A stretch of DNA of 64,000 nucleotides from the NCBI RefSeq assembly GCF_021648825.1, contig NZ_JAKJHS010000002.1, forward strand, positions 434,001 through 498,000, given 5' to 3'. Below, one piece after another: positions 40,381 to 50,319 of this stretch (position 1 is its first letter; every line of letters begins with the position of its first letter). The position numbers and the translations under genes are program-made. The notes below the pieces were generated by a model. It had not been told where the DNA came from, did no database searches, and saw only the letters and a program-made list of their open reading frames with translations. This stretch comes from Rhizobium halophilum (GTDB taxonomy: Bacteria > Pseudomonadota > Alphaproteobacteria > Rhizobiales > Rhizobiaceae).

Positions 40381-41121
40381 CTAGCTGCGAATGCGCTGAA
40401 AGGCTCGCCGTTCGAGCGCCGAAAGAAAATCGTATATCAGGACCGCCAGCCCCCCGACGATCAGACCGCCCTGCACGACGAAGGCCATGTTGTTGGATTG
40501 GAGCCCTGCAATGATGACTTCGCCGAGCGTACGTGCGGCGACGGTTGAACCGATTGTCGCCGTTGCAAGCCCGATCACCACCGATAAGCGAATGCCGGCG
40601 AGAATGACCGGTAGCGCCAGAGGCAATTCGATCTGCCAAAGACTTTGTCTGCCGGTCATGCCGATACCCCTGGCGGCATCGATCACGGCTCGCGGCAAGC
40701 TCGTGAGGCCAGTGAGCGTGTTCTCGAATATCGGCAGGAGGCCATAGAGGAAAAGGGCGATCAGTGTCGGCTTCTGGCCAAACCCGACAACGGGCACCGC
40801 AAGTGCCAGCACCGCAACGGGTGGAAACGTCTGGCCAATGTTCACCAGGCTGCGAGAGAGCGGCAGGAACTCGGCACCGACGGGGCGGCTGACGAAGATC
40901 GCCAGCCCCACCGCAACCATGGTTGCCGCTACGGTCGCGGCAATGACTGTCATCAGATGCTGAATGGTTAGGGAGAGGAGACTTGCCTGCTCGTAGATCA
41001 CCGGCGCATTTGCCTGTGCGAGGGGACGCAGGAGCGGCTCCATTGTCTGCGGCGCCATGACAAACACGAGGAGCAGTCCGAGCAGGAACGCCCGCAGAAG
41101 ATTGGGCAGAGATAACCTCAT
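40381..41121 (-). CDS. yehW: Osmoprotectant ABC transporter permease (YehW-like)
   Basis: Inner-membrane subunit of 246 residues with six predicted helices and the binding-protein-dependent transport signature around DAARGIGMTGRQSLWQIELPLALPVILAGIR (EAA loop). Last gene of a four-gene unit in the E. coli order yehZ-yehY-yehX-yehW. Substrate is probably glycine betaine or a similar compatible solute; the E. coli system has low affinity. Confidence 0.88.
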   Translation of the reverse strand: MRLSLPNLLRAFLLGLLLVFVMAPQTMEPLLRPLAQANAPVIYEQASLLSLTIQHLMTVIAATVAATMVAVGLAIFVSRPVGAEFLPLSRSLVNIGQTFPPVAVLALAVPVVGFGQKPTLIALFLYGLLPIFENTLTGLTSLPRAVIDAARGIGMTGRQSLWQIELPLALPVILAGIRLSVVIGLATATIGSTVAARTLGEVIIAGLQSNNMAFVVQGGLIVGGLAVLIYDFLSALERRAFQRIRS

Positions 41122-42056
41122 GACTTTCCTTTTGCCCTCTTAAAGATCGACTCGAGGGTGATGCGTGCAGCAACCTGTCCCTCGGGTGAAATGACGGGCG
41201 CGGCTCGTCGACCCGTCCAAAGCATCTGCGCTAGAGCTTCCTGCTGTGACGCGCCCGGGTCGATGGCGGGTCCCGTCGCCTCGCCTGGTTCGACCACCTC
41301 CGCGACGCGCCCCATGGACAAGAGCCGAAATGGTCGCTCTGAAACACCAATCATTGCCTCCACGAAACCATTCGCAGGATTTCGTACGAGTTCCTCCGGC
41401 GTTCCGTACTGCAGCAGACGACCCGCATCCATCACGGCAATTTTATCTGCGAGGTGAAAGGCCTCGTTCATGTCGTGGGTGACGAGAATGATGGTGGTGG
41501 AAAAATGCTTCTGGATTGCCAACAGGTCGTCCTGCGCCCTCGACCGGATAATGGGATCGAGCGCACCGAAAGGCTCATCCATCAAGAGGACGTTCGGTTC
41601 GGCCGCCAGCGCCCGGGCAACTCCGACACGCTGCTGCTCGCCCCCAGACAGTTCGTGGGGATAGCGTGAGATGAACTGCTCAGGCGGGAGTTGAAAAAGA
41701 GACAGCAATTCCCTCACCTTGTCGTCGGTTCTCTTCCGGCCCCAACCTATAAGCCGCGGCACCACTCCAATGTTCTCCGCCACTGTTTGGTGGGGAAACA
41801 AGCCGTGGCCCTGGATCGCATACCCAATCCGACGCCGGAGCTCGTAGCCTCGAATCGTGCGATTGTCCTCCCCATCCAGCCGGATAGTACCAGCATCCAA
41901 CTCGACCAACCGATTGATCATCCGCAGAAGGGTGGTCTTTCCGGAACCTGAGGTACCTACAATCACGGTAATGGTTCGTGGCTCGATCGTCAGCGTTACG
42001 TCGTCGACCACCGTCTTGCCGTCATAGATCTTGGAAACGCCGTCTATTTCGATCAT
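41118..42056 (-). CDS. yehX: Osmoprotectant ABC transporter ATP-binding protein (YehX-like)
   Basis: ATPase of 312 residues: Walker A GTSGSGKTT, Q-loop region YAIQGHGLFPHQ, signature LSGGEQQRVGVARAL, Walker B LLMDEPFGALD and His-switch THDMNEA. The roughly 80-residue C-terminal part after position 230 resembles the partial CBS module of YehX/OpuCA. Both ends overlap the neighbouring genes by four bases, so the unit is tightly coupled. Confidence 0.92.
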   Translation of the reverse strand: MIEIDGVSKIYDGKTVVDDVTLTIEPRTITVIVGTSGSGKTTLLRMINRLVELDAGTIRLDGEDNRTIRGYELRRRIGYAIQGHGLFPHQTVAENIGVVPRLIGWGRKRTDDKVRELLSLFQLPPEQFISRYPHELSGGEQQRVGVARALAAEPNVLLMDEPFGALDPIIRSRAQDDLLAIQKHFSTTIILVTHDMNEAFHLADKIAVMDAGRLLQYGTPEELVRNPANGFVEAMIGVSERPFRLLSMGRVAEVVEPGEATGPAIDPGASQQEALAQMLWTGRRAAPVISPEGQVAARITLESIFKRAKGKS

Positions 42057-43240
42057 CTGGCCTCCTTCCTTGCCGGCACGATGCTGTTCATGTCGATCAA
42101 GGCGTCGAGCACCACCGCCGAGAAAAAGGCCAGTCCCACTGTCGGCAGCGCCCCGAGAAGCACGAGGTCCGTCGCCATCTGGCCCAGGCCTTGAAAGACA
42201 AACGTCCCAAACCCACCGCCGCCGATAAGCGCCGCAATGGTTGCGAGCCCAATGTTTTGTACCAGGACAATGCGAATGGCGGTTAAGATCACCGGGAGCG
42301 CCAGCGGGAATTCGACCTGGAAAAGCCGCTGCGCGGAGGTCATGCCAAGGCCGCGGGCTGCCTCCCGACTTTCACGGGGAACGGCTGCAAGGCCAGCCAC
42401 CGTATTCGCCACCATCGGGAGCATTGAGTAGAGAAAAAGCGCGACAAAGGCCGGAGCCGCGCCGATACCTCGAATGCCTATCGCATAAGCTCCAGGCACA
42501 TGGATTGCCAGCCAGCCAAGGGGTGCTATCAGAATTCCGAACAGTGCGATGGAGGGGATTGTCTGAACAAGGTTGAGCGTCGTCAGAACGGTTGCGCGGA
42601 TTGCAGGCACACGCTCACAGACTACTCCCAGCGGGATGCCGATCAGTGCCGCGGCGCCAAGAGAGCCGAGGGCCAACGCCAGGTGACGTGAAGCCTCCCT
42701 CCAGAAGACGTCGTCTCGGGCGGCATATTCCTTCATCACGGAAAGGTCCGTCCATGCACCCGAAAGGATGATCAGCGACAGGATGCCGACGGTCGCAATC
42801 AGGTATGCCAGACGCAGCTTTGGGTCGGGGCGCATACGGCTGATCCCGTCAGCCGCCAGCAAGGAAAATGCGAAGAGCAACAACCAGAAACCGGTTGCCG
42901 GTGCGACGCGGGCGTAATTATTTTCGGAAGGCGTCAGATGGGCTGCCGCCTCTCCGACGAGCGCCGCGAGCGCCATCAACACAGTGGCAGCGGCCAGTAT
43001 CCGAGGGGAAGCCTCTCGCCGGAACAGGGCGACAAGCGATCCCATCAGAATGATCGCGACCAGCAGCCAAGCCATCGGCGCCGGCAGCGCAGAGAACAAC
43101 CCGAAGCCCTCACCCTGGACAATGCGGTTGGCCCTAAGGCTCGCGAATGGAGACCAAGCACCGTATGCGGCCAAAATGGCGATGAGGACGCCGAGCTTGT
43201 CAATATGACCCTTCAAAAAGACATCCCGGGACAGAGGCAT
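42053..43240 (-). CDS. yehY: Osmoprotectant ABC transporter permease with extra N-terminal helices (YehY-like)
   Basis: Permease of about 395 residues. The C-terminal 200 residues form the usual permease domain (EAARGLGMTSAQRLFQVEFPLALPVILTAIR). The N-terminal half adds several helices, the hallmark that separates YehY from YehW. The start is uncertain: an ATG eight codons upstream (43264) is also possible, since GGAGG directly touches the chosen ATG. Confidence 0.87.
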   Translation of the reverse strand: MPLSRDVFLKGHIDKLGVLIAILAAYGAWSPFASLRANRIVQGEGFGLFSALPAPMAWLLVAIILMGSLVALFRREASPRILAAATVLMALAALVGEAAAHLTPSENNYARVAPATGFWLLLFAFSLLAADGISRMRPDPKLRLAYLIATVGILSLIILSGAWTDLSVMKEYAARDDVFWREASRHLALALGSLGAAALIGIPLGVVCERVPAIRATVLTTLNLVQTIPSIALFGILIAPLGWLAIHVPGAYAIGIRGIGAAPAFVALFLYSMLPMVANTVAGLAAVPRESREAARGLGMTSAQRLFQVEFPLALPVILTAIRIVLVQNIGLATIAALIGGGGFGTFVFQGLGQMATDLVLLGALPTVGLAFFSAVVLDALIDMNSIVPARKEAR

Positions 43241-43283
43241 CCTCCGATGCCGACACCTTCGCATCGGAGGAGGCGTCTAGCAA

Positions 43284-44195
43284 CTACTTGAGGAAACCGT
43301 TCTGTTTGAGGAAGTCCTGGGCCACAGCCTTTGCGGGTTCTCCGCCTACCTGAACACGACCGTTCAACGCCTGTAATGTCTCCAGATCGAGTTTTTCGAA
43401 CACCGGATGCAGCAGGCTCTCGATCTCCGGGTTCTTCGTCAGGATCTCCTCGCGGACGATCGGCGCGGGCTGGTAGACTGGCTGAACGCCCTTGTCGTCC
43501 TCAAGAACGACAAGGCCCGATGGGGCGATGCCGCCATCCGTACCATAGACCATAGCAGCGTTTGCCCCGTTCGTTTGGTTGGCAGCTGCAGCGATCGTCG
43601 CGGCCGTGTCTCCGCCGGACAGCGTGATCAGTTGATCTGGCGCGAGCTGAAATCCATAAGTGGTCTGAAAGGCTGGCAATGCCGCAGCCGAATTGACGAA
43701 TTCAGAAGACGCCGCCAGCACCACCTCGCCGCCTTCGGACACATATCTACCGAAATCAGTCAGGGTCTTGATGTTCTCTTCATCGGCAACCTCCTTGCGC
43801 AACGCGATTGCCCAAGTGTTGTTGGCCGGAGATGGAGTGAGCCAGACGATCTTATTGGCATCATAATCAAGCTTTTTCGCTTGCTCGTAAGCTTGCTCTG
43901 CATTCTTCCACGCCGGATCGTCCGCCTTTTCGAAGAAGAAGGCGGCATTGCCAGTATATTCGGGGTAGATGTCGATCTCGCCTGCTGTAATCGCCGACCG
44001 CACGACCGGGGTAGCGCCCAGTTGGATCCGATCCGTCGTTTCTATGCCATTGGCCTGCAGGACTTCAAGAATGATGTTCCCAAGAACGCCGCCTTCCGTG
44101 TCGATCTTGGAAGAAACGACCACCTGGGCTGATACGGCACCGGCAGACAGCGAAAGCGCGAGCAGGATACCAGCAGCCCTCTTCGAAATTTGCAT
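43284..44195 (-). CDS. osmF: Periplasmic osmoprotectant-binding protein (OsmF/YehZ-like)
   Basis: Binding protein of 303 residues of the OpuAC type with a signal peptide ending SAGAVSAQ. Family segments are VVSSKIDTEGGVLGNIILEVLQANG, ITAGEIDIYPEYTGNAAFFF and the late AALNGRVQVGGEPAKAVAQDFL. First gene of the yehZYXW-type unit. Compatible solutes such as glycine betaine are the likely ligands, inferred from family and gene order only. Confidence 0.9.
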   Translation of the reverse strand: MQISKRAAGILLALSLSAGAVSAQVVVSSKIDTEGGVLGNIILEVLQANGIETTDRIQLGATPVVRSAITAGEIDIYPEYTGNAAFFFEKADDPAWKNAEQAYEQAKKLDYDANKIVWLTPSPANNTWAIALRKEVADEENIKTLTDFGRYVSEGGEVVLAASSEFVNSAAALPAFQTTYGFQLAPDQLITLSGGDTAATIAAAANQTNGANAAMVYGTDGGIAPSGLVVLEDDKGVQPVYQPAPIVREEILTKNPEIESLLHPVFEKLDLETLQALNGRVQVGGEPAKAVAQDFLKQNGFLK

Positions 44196-44458
44196 TCCCT
44201 TACCCTCCGTCTCTAGGCTTGTGGCATTGCGGAGTTCACCGTACCCAATGCCTTGTCGGGTAGATATGGAGCACCCTCGGGAGAATTGGAGATCAGGTCA
44301 ACGACATTTCCGGACGGGTGCAACTGGTCCCACGCCAAACCTCGCCGGAGATGGGTCTGATCAGCGATCTTTGACCTGGACGAGGCGTCAGCTGCTGCCA
44401 CGTACGATGAATACCAACCGGACCCAGAGCAGGTTGGCTTTGTGACAACCCTGCCGCA

Positions 44459-45733
44459 TCAATCTCGTACATGCAGCATCCGCACGTGGACATGCCCGCT
44501 GCATCCCGCCTGCCAACCATTCCATGCCGCGCCCAAGCCAAGCATGACGAACAAGATCCCGCAAGCCGCAAAGCTGCCCGTCCAGTCACGAATAAGCCCC
44601 ACGAAGAGCGGCCCGACCGCGGCAATAAGGTACCCCACACACTGCGCCATCCCTGAAAGGTGCGATGCGACCAGCGGATTGGGGGAGCGGAGGACGATCA
44701 CAGTCATCGCGGCCGCAATCAGTCCACCTTGGCCGAATCCCTGCAATACAGCCCATATCCAAACGGTGGAGAGCGGCGCAAACAGAAGTCCGAGAAGTGG
44801 TACGACGGAAAGGATGCAAAGCACCACATTGAGCACACGCTGGTCCCTGCCCCGCACGGCTATGTGTGGCACGACGAGGCAGGCAGCGGCCTGAACCATT
44901 ACCGAAGCCGAGACAATGCCGCCAGCCGCGACGCCGTCAAGCCCACGTTCCCGGAGGATCGGCACCAGCCAGCCGAAGACGCAATAGGCGAGCGCGGATT
45001 GCAGCCCCATGAATAACGTCACCCGCCAGGCTAGTCGATCTGCCCACAATCCTCGAACCCTGATCTGGCGCGTTTGCGCGATACTCTTGCTCATGAGAAC
45101 CTGCGGCATCCAGATCACAGCAGCGAGCAGCGCGGGTAGACCCCAAGCAGCCAGCGTAACGCCAAGGGAGCCCCCAAGCGCGTGTCCAATGGGTAGTGTC
45201 AGACCAGCCGCTCCGGCGGCCCCGCCGCATAGCGCCATCGTGTACAGACCCGTTAACAAAGCGGTGCGATCGGGGAAGTCCCGCTTCACCAGGCCTGGAA
45301 GAAGCACGTTGCCAACGGCGATACAGGCACCCGCGATCGCCGTCCCGAGGAATAAAAACCCGATCGATGGGATGCCCCGTAGCGCTGTTCCTAGCGCCAA
45401 CAGAATTGTCACGGCGAGTAGCGTCTTCTCCGTCCCGATACGCTGCGCAAGTCTAGGGGCTACGGGTGAAAAGGCGCCAAGGCAGACCACGGGCAATGTC
45501 GTCAGCAGCCCTGCTCCGAGCGCGTCGAGGCCGAGCTGCGTCCGAATCTCCGGCAGAAGAGCCGATGCACTCGAAAAGACAGGTCTCAGATTGAAGGCGA
45601 TCAGCACCAGGCTGACCGCGAGCAGAAAGCGGGATGCGGGGCTTTTACCCCTCCCTTGTTCCGGCTGGGAAGCAGTCCTGTGCGGGGCCGATGGAGGTGG
45701 CCGGGGAGGAGTGTCGTTCACGCGTGTATCCAC
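44459..45733 (-). CDS. MFS transporter, CynX/NimT family
   Basis: Twelve-helix major facilitator protein of 424 residues. The N-terminal 35 residues are a Pro-rich cytoplasmic tail; then LLAVSLVLIAFNLRPVFSSASALLPEIRTQLGL, a pattern typical of CynX-like transporters (cyanate or 2-nitroimidazole export in characterised members). The actual substrate is unknown; no cyanase genes are nearby. The start is GTG. The 260 bases between its end and osmF hold no visible feature. Confidence 0.87.
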   Translation of the reverse strand: MDTRVNDTPPRPPPSAPHRTASQPEQGRGKSPASRFLLAVSLVLIAFNLRPVFSSASALLPEIRTQLGLDALGAGLLTTLPVVCLGAFSPVAPRLAQRIGTEKTLLAVTILLALGTALRGIPSIGFLFLGTAIAGACIAVGNVLLPGLVKRDFPDRTALLTGLYTMALCGGAAGAAGLTLPIGHALGGSLGVTLAAWGLPALLAAVIWMPQVLMSKSIAQTRQIRVRGLWADRLAWRVTLFMGLQSALAYCVFGWLVPILRERGLDGVAAGGIVSASVMVQAAACLVVPHIAVRGRDQRVLNVVLCILSVVPLLGLLFAPLSTVWIWAVLQGFGQGGLIAAAMTVIVLRSPNPLVASHLSGMAQCVGYLIAAVGPLFVGLIRDWTGSFAACGILFVMLGLGAAWNGWQAGCSGHVHVRMLHVRD

Positions 45734-45918
45734 TCAATTTCGCCGCAAGGGCGACATTTGGGATCGCTTGCGACCCCGGAGGGGCTCTAGCACTTGGCGG
45801 GTGCGGCAACAACGTCGCTTCCGTGGTCGGTGGTACGGCGTACTCCTGCACGAGCTCACTTGTCCGACTCGGCTGAACATGATTGCGGTGAACGATCGCT
45901 TTAGTGGAACCTCATCTC

Positions 45919-46263
45919 ATGCTTCCCACCGCTCCGGTCCTTACCATAGCTCTCCTCTTGCTTTCCAACGTCTTCATGACCTTTGCCTGGTACGGGCATC
46001 TCAAGTTCAAGGCCGCGCCGCTCTATATCGTCATTCTCGCCAGTTGGGGGATCGCTCTTTTCGAGTATTGCTTTCAGGTTCCAGCGAACCGCATCGGCTA
46101 CGGCTATTTCAACCCGGCGCAGTTGAAGACCATCCAGGAGATCATAACCCTCTCCGTTTTCGTGCTGTTTTCGGTCTTTTATCTCGGCGAAGCCTTCCAT
46201 TGGAAGCAAGGAATTGGCTTTGCGTTCATCGCTCTTGGCGCCTTCTTCATCTTCACCAAATAG
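45919..46263 (+). CDS. DUF486 family membrane protein
   Basis: Four-helix DMT-superfamily protein of 114 residues. The family pattern is plain: LLLLSNVFMTFAWYGHLKF, WGIALFEYCFQVPANRIGYGYFNPAQLKTIQEIITLSVFVLFSVFYLGE and WKQGIGFAFIALGAFFIF. No activity is assigned to DUF486. I use the ATG; a GTG five codons upstream is in frame. Divergent from the CynX-like gene. Confidence 0.9.
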   Translation: MLPTAPVLTIALLLLSNVFMTFAWYGHLKFKAAPLYIVILASWGIALFEYCFQVPANRIGYGYFNPAQLKTIQEIITLSVFVLFSVFYLGEAFHWKQGIGFAFIALGAFFIFTK

Positions 46264-46375
46264 GTTCAGGAAACTCAGGGTCTCCGTCCGCAGTTACTGA
46301 CTACCGCCGACGCTTCGGCGACAGGCTGTTTGTTTCCGCAAGACTCAGCCGAAAAGTGAACAACGGGGAGACGCC

Positions 46376-47248
46376 ATGAACAAGGCCGGCACCATCCGCA
46401 TCGGCATCTCCGGGTGGACGTATAAGCCTTGGCGTGGCGTATTTTATCCTAAGGGTCTGCCACAGAAACAGGAGCTCGTCTTTGCTGCGGGCCGGTTCCC
46501 CAGCATTGAGATCAACGGCACCTTCTATGGGCTGCAGATGCCGCAGGATTTTACCGCCTGGCGTGAGGCGACGCCTGATGATTTCGTCTTCTCATTGAAA
46601 GGGCCACGCTACATCACCCACATGAAGCGGCTGAAGGAGATTGAAATTCCGCTCGCTAACTACCTGGCATCCGGCCTCCTGAACCTGCGTCACAAGCTGG
46701 GTCCGATCCTTTGGCAGTTTCCGCCGCGGATGAAATTTGATGCGGAGCGATTCGAAAGCTTCCTGAAGATCTTGCCCAAGGAGACAGCCGAGGCGGCGGC
46801 ACTTGCCAGGCGACACGATGTCCGGCTTGACGGCCGTTGTGCAACGGAGATCGACGAAAATCGCACCTTGCGGCATGCCTTTGAGATTCGGCACGACAGC
46901 CTCGCTTGCGCCGAGTTTATCGAACTGCTGCGCCACTATGGCGCCGCCTTGGTGGTTGCGGACACGGTCCAGTGGCCGCTGTTGATGGATCTCACCGCCG
47001 ACTTCGTCTACTGCCGTCTCCATGGGTCGGAGGAGCTGTATGTCAGCGGCTATGGGGATCAGGCGTTGGACGAGTGGGGCGCACTGGTTCAAGAGTGGGC
47101 GGCGGGCAAGGACCCTAGCCGGGCGAAACGGGTACTGGCGCCGACCGGAATGAGATCCCAAGGACGCGACGTCTACGTCTATTTCGACAACGATGCGAAG
47201 GTTCGTGCTCCAGCGGATGCAGCCTCGCTGATCAAGCGTATCAGCTAA
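46376..47248 (+). CDS. DUF72 family protein (second copy)
   Basis: Paralogue of the DUF72 gene at 17377, 290 residues. Matching landmarks are IRIGISGWTYKPWRGVFYP, IEINGTFYGLQMPQDFTAW, LGPILWQFPPRMKF, FEIRHDSL and YVYFDNDAKVRAP. This copy carries an insert of about 25 residues around position 145 (ALARRHDVRLDG). The two copies lie 29 kb apart on opposite strands. Function unknown. Confidence 0.9.
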   Translation: MNKAGTIRIGISGWTYKPWRGVFYPKGLPQKQELVFAAGRFPSIEINGTFYGLQMPQDFTAWREATPDDFVFSLKGPRYITHMKRLKEIEIPLANYLASGLLNLRHKLGPILWQFPPRMKFDAERFESFLKILPKETAEAAALARRHDVRLDGRCATEIDENRTLRHAFEIRHDSLACAEFIELLRHYGAALVVADTVQWPLLMDLTADFVYCRLHGSEELYVSGYGDQALDEWGALVQEWAAGKDPSRAKRVLAPTGMRSQGRDVYVYFDNDAKVRAPADAASLIKRIS

Positions 47249-47386
47249 ATCTGGTAATCCGGTCGGATCAGGCGCCCTCACCGGCTTTTGCTCGCAGACG
47301 CCTTCATTTCCGTGACAGATTGTTCTAGAGACGTTCGATCAGTTCGCCCGAGCGGCGGCCGGACATCTTGCAAGGTAATATAGGCA

Positions 47387-49276
47387 ATGCTGAACTCCCT
47401 TCGAAACGCTTCCCGTTCCTGGGTTGCCAAGGCGCTCCTTCTGCTTCTTGTGGCATCCTTCGCCGTTTGGGGCGTTTCAACGTCAATGGTCACCACGGAC
47501 GCCAATACCGTCATGACGGTCGGGGATCAGGACGTATCGTCTCAGGAGTTCGCTCTCGCTTACCAGCGCCAGGTTGCGGCGCTTGGGCGGCAGTTCGGCT
47601 TGCAGCTCACGCCTGAACAGGTCCGTGCCTTCGGGATTGACCAACAGGTCTACTCGCAGCTCGCAGCCGGCGCCGCGCTGGATCAACTGTCGGACGATAT
47701 GGGGCTTGGCCTGTCACAGGATCGTCTGGCCATGTTGATTGCCGAAGATCCGGCCTTCCAGGCCAGCAATGGCCAATTCGACCGCAACCTCTTCACCTCG
47801 CGCCTTCGCAACGCTGGTCTGCGCGAGGACGACTACATCACCGAGCGAAGCCAGGTTGCCGTTCGTAGCCAGATCGTGGAGGCGGTATCAGACGGCTTCG
47901 AGCCACCTCAGGTCATGCTCGACGCTTTGAAGCAATATCGGGACGAAACGCGCACGGTGGATTACCTGCTGCTTTCTAACGCCAACATCGCGCCAGTGAA
48001 GGCACCAACCGATGACGTGCTGGCTGCATGGTTCGAGGGCGTCAAGGCTCGCTATCGCGCCCCTGAGTATCGTACATTCAGCTATGTGACGCTGCAGCCG
48101 TCGGATCTGGCGGACCCTTCTTCCATCACCGAGGAAGAAGCGCGTGCCGAATATGAAAGGCGCAGGAACAGTTTCACGACCAGCGGCACCCGGACAATCG
48201 AGCAGCTCACCTATCCGAGCCGCGAGATGGCCGAGGCCGCAGCGACGCAACTGGAGGAAGGCAGCGCGACCTTCGATCAACTCGTCACAGACCAGGGTAA
48301 GACGGCGACGGACGTTCTTCTAGGCGACTTCACAAGGGAGACGATGCCGGACCCGGCACTCGCCGAGGCAGCCTTTTCAGTGTCCTCCGAAGGTGGCACC
48401 ACGGGCGTTATTGACGGTGCATTCGGCCCGGTCATCCTGCGGATCACCAACATCACCTCGGAGACCACCAAATCGTTCGAGGAGGTCGAAAGCGAAATCC
48501 GGCAGCAACTTGCTCTTTCGGCCGCCTCACAGCAGCTGATGGATGTCCATGATCGCTTCGAGGATATCCGCGCGGGGGGCGCTACGTTGCAGGAGGCTGC
48601 GGGGGAACTCAACCTTCAGGTTATGACGGTCACCGCGGATGCGTCAGGCAATGATCAGCAGGGCGACAAGATCGACAACCTGCCTCCCGCAGACACTCTA
48701 CTGACCGACGTCTTTCGCACCGAACCCGGAGCCCAACCGCTGCCCGTGTCTCTCGCCAACAACGGCTATGTCTGGTTCGAGGTCAGAGAGGTTACGCCTG
48801 AGAGGGATCGCACTCTCGATGAGGTTCGCGACCGAGTCGTTGCCGACTGGACGGCAGAGCAGCAGCGTGAGGCGCTTGGTGCCCGAGCGACGGAACTCAA
48901 GCAACGCATTGAGGGCGGGGAGACACTTGCGGCTGTCGCCGAAGAGCTAGGGATAGCCGTGGAGACCAAGCAGGGCTTGCGCCGCAACGGCGATGACGTG
49001 ATTTTCGGATCCGAGGCAGTGTCGGCCCTTTTTTCGGGACCGGTCGGTCTCGTCACCACCGCGGTCGGCGGCGACGGTGAAAGCAGGCTGCTGATCAAGG
49101 TCACCGGTTCCGACCAAGTGGCCGGCGATGAACTTTCGAACGAGGAGCCGCTCCAGCGGCTGGCGCAAGCTGCGGGCGACGACATTCTCGATCAGATGGT
49201 CAACCGCCTACAGAACGACTATGGCGTCTCGATCAATCAGGCCGTGGCCGAACAAGTCGCCAACTCGATCCGCTGA
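47387..49276 (+). CDS. ppiD: PpiD-like membrane-anchored periplasmic chaperone
   Basis: Protein of 629 residues with a short cytoplasmic N-terminus, one transmembrane anchor (AKALLLLLVASFAVWGVS), a SurA/PpiD N-terminal chaperone domain, and a weakly conserved parvulin-type rotamase domain around residues 265-370 followed by a C-terminal region. Located at the translocon in E. coli, where it helps exported proteins fold. Only 15 bases separate it from trpD, so it probably leads the trpDC-moa unit, an arrangement common in rhizobia. Confidence 0.87.
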   Translation: MLNSLRNASRSWVAKALLLLLVASFAVWGVSTSMVTTDANTVMTVGDQDVSSQEFALAYQRQVAALGRQFGLQLTPEQVRAFGIDQQVYSQLAAGAALDQLSDDMGLGLSQDRLAMLIAEDPAFQASNGQFDRNLFTSRLRNAGLREDDYITERSQVAVRSQIVEAVSDGFEPPQVMLDALKQYRDETRTVDYLLLSNANIAPVKAPTDDVLAAWFEGVKARYRAPEYRTFSYVTLQPSDLADPSSITEEEARAEYERRRNSFTTSGTRTIEQLTYPSREMAEAAATQLEEGSATFDQLVTDQGKTATDVLLGDFTRETMPDPALAEAAFSVSSEGGTTGVIDGAFGPVILRITNITSETTKSFEEVESEIRQQLALSAASQQLMDVHDRFEDIRAGGATLQEAAGELNLQVMTVTADASGNDQQGDKIDNLPPADTLLTDVFRTEPGAQPLPVSLANNGYVWFEVREVTPERDRTLDEVRDRVVADWTAEQQREALGARATELKQRIEGGETLAAVAEELGIAVETKQGLRRNGDDVIFGSEAVSALFSGPVGLVTTAVGGDGESRLLIKVTGSDQVAGDELSNEEPLQRLAQAAGDDILDQMVNRLQNDYGVSINQAVAEQVANSIR

Positions 49277-49291
49277 AGAGGATATGCAAAC

Positions 49292-50308
49292 ATGCCTGAG
49301 CTCAAGCCGCTGATCGCAAAGGTCGCGAACGGCGACAGCCTGAGCCGGGATGAGGCTCGTGCTGCCTTCGATATCCTCATGTCTGGTGAAGCAACCCCGT
49401 CTCAGATTGGCGGTTTCCTGATGGCGCTCCGCGTTAGAGGTGAGACGGTTGACGAGATAGCAGGCGCGGTAGCCACCATGCGATCTAAAATGCTTCGCGT
49501 GAAGGCCCCGCTCGATGCTGTGGATATCGTCGGCACCGGAGGCGACGGAACCGGCACCTACAATATCTCGACGCTTGCCTCTCTCATCGTCGCCGGTTGC
49601 GGTGTGCCTGTCGCCAAGCACGGCAATCGCGCCCTGAGTTCCAAGTCGGGAGCGGCCGACGCGCTTTCGGCACTGGGCGTGAACCTCGACATCGGTGCTG
49701 ACAAGATTGGCCGATGCATAAAGGAAGCCGGTATCGGTTTCATGTTTGCCTCCATGCACCATTCTGCGATGCGCCATGTAGGGCCGAGCCGCGTTGAGCT
49801 TGGGACGCGTACGATTTTCAACATACTCGGTCCCCTTTCCAATCCGGCTGGTGCCAAGCGGCAATTGCTGGGTGTCTTTTCGCCACGCTGGCTGATGCCG
49901 ATCGCGGAAGTCCTTCGGGATCTTGGGTCGGACCGTGTCTGGGTCGTGTACGGTGACGGCATGGACGAAATCACGACCACCGGCACGACGAACGTGGTGG
50001 CTCTTGAAGACGGAGAGATCAGAAGCTTCGATGTGACACCGGCAGATTTTGGGGTCCAGACGGCAACACTAGCGCACTTGAAGGGTGGTGACGGCGTCGC
50101 GAATGCTGCGGCACTTCGTGCCGTTCTTGGGGGCGCAAAAAACGCCTACCGCGACATCTCCCTTTGCAACGCGGCCGCCGCGCTCGTGGTTGCAGATGTG
50201 GCTGGCGACCTGAAACAAGGCATGGAGCGGGCCGCCCACGCCCTGGATAGCGGCGAAGCGGCCGCAGCACTTGACCGACTTGTCGCGGTGTCGAACGAAG
50301 AAGATTGA
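49292..50308 (+). CDS. trpD: Anthranilate phosphoribosyltransferase
   Basis: Second step of tryptophan synthesis, joining anthranilate and PRPP. The 338-residue protein has the [14 protein letters not shown] phosphate-binding loop, [17 protein letters not shown] and [16 protein letters not shown]. It overlaps by three bases the region before trpC. trpE is not in the window, as expected for rhizobia, where trpE(G) is separate. Confidence 0.97.
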   Translation: MPELKPLIAKVANGDSLSRDEARAAFDILMSGEATPSQIGGFLMALRVRGETVDEIAGAVATMRSKMLRVKAPLDAVDIVGTGGDGTGTYNISTLASLIVAGCGVPVAKHGNRALSSKSGAADALSALGVNLDIGADKIGRCIKEAGIGFMFASMHHSAMRHVGPSRVELGTRTIFNILGPLSNPAGAKRQLLGVFSPRWLMPIAEVLRDLGSDRVWVVYGDGMDEITTTGTTNVVALEDGEIRSFDVTPADFGVQTATLAHLKGGDGVANAAALRAVLGGAKNAYRDISLCNAAAALVVADVAGDLKQGMERAAHALDSGEAAAALDRLVAVSNEED

Positions 50309-50319
50309 GGGGCAGATCG

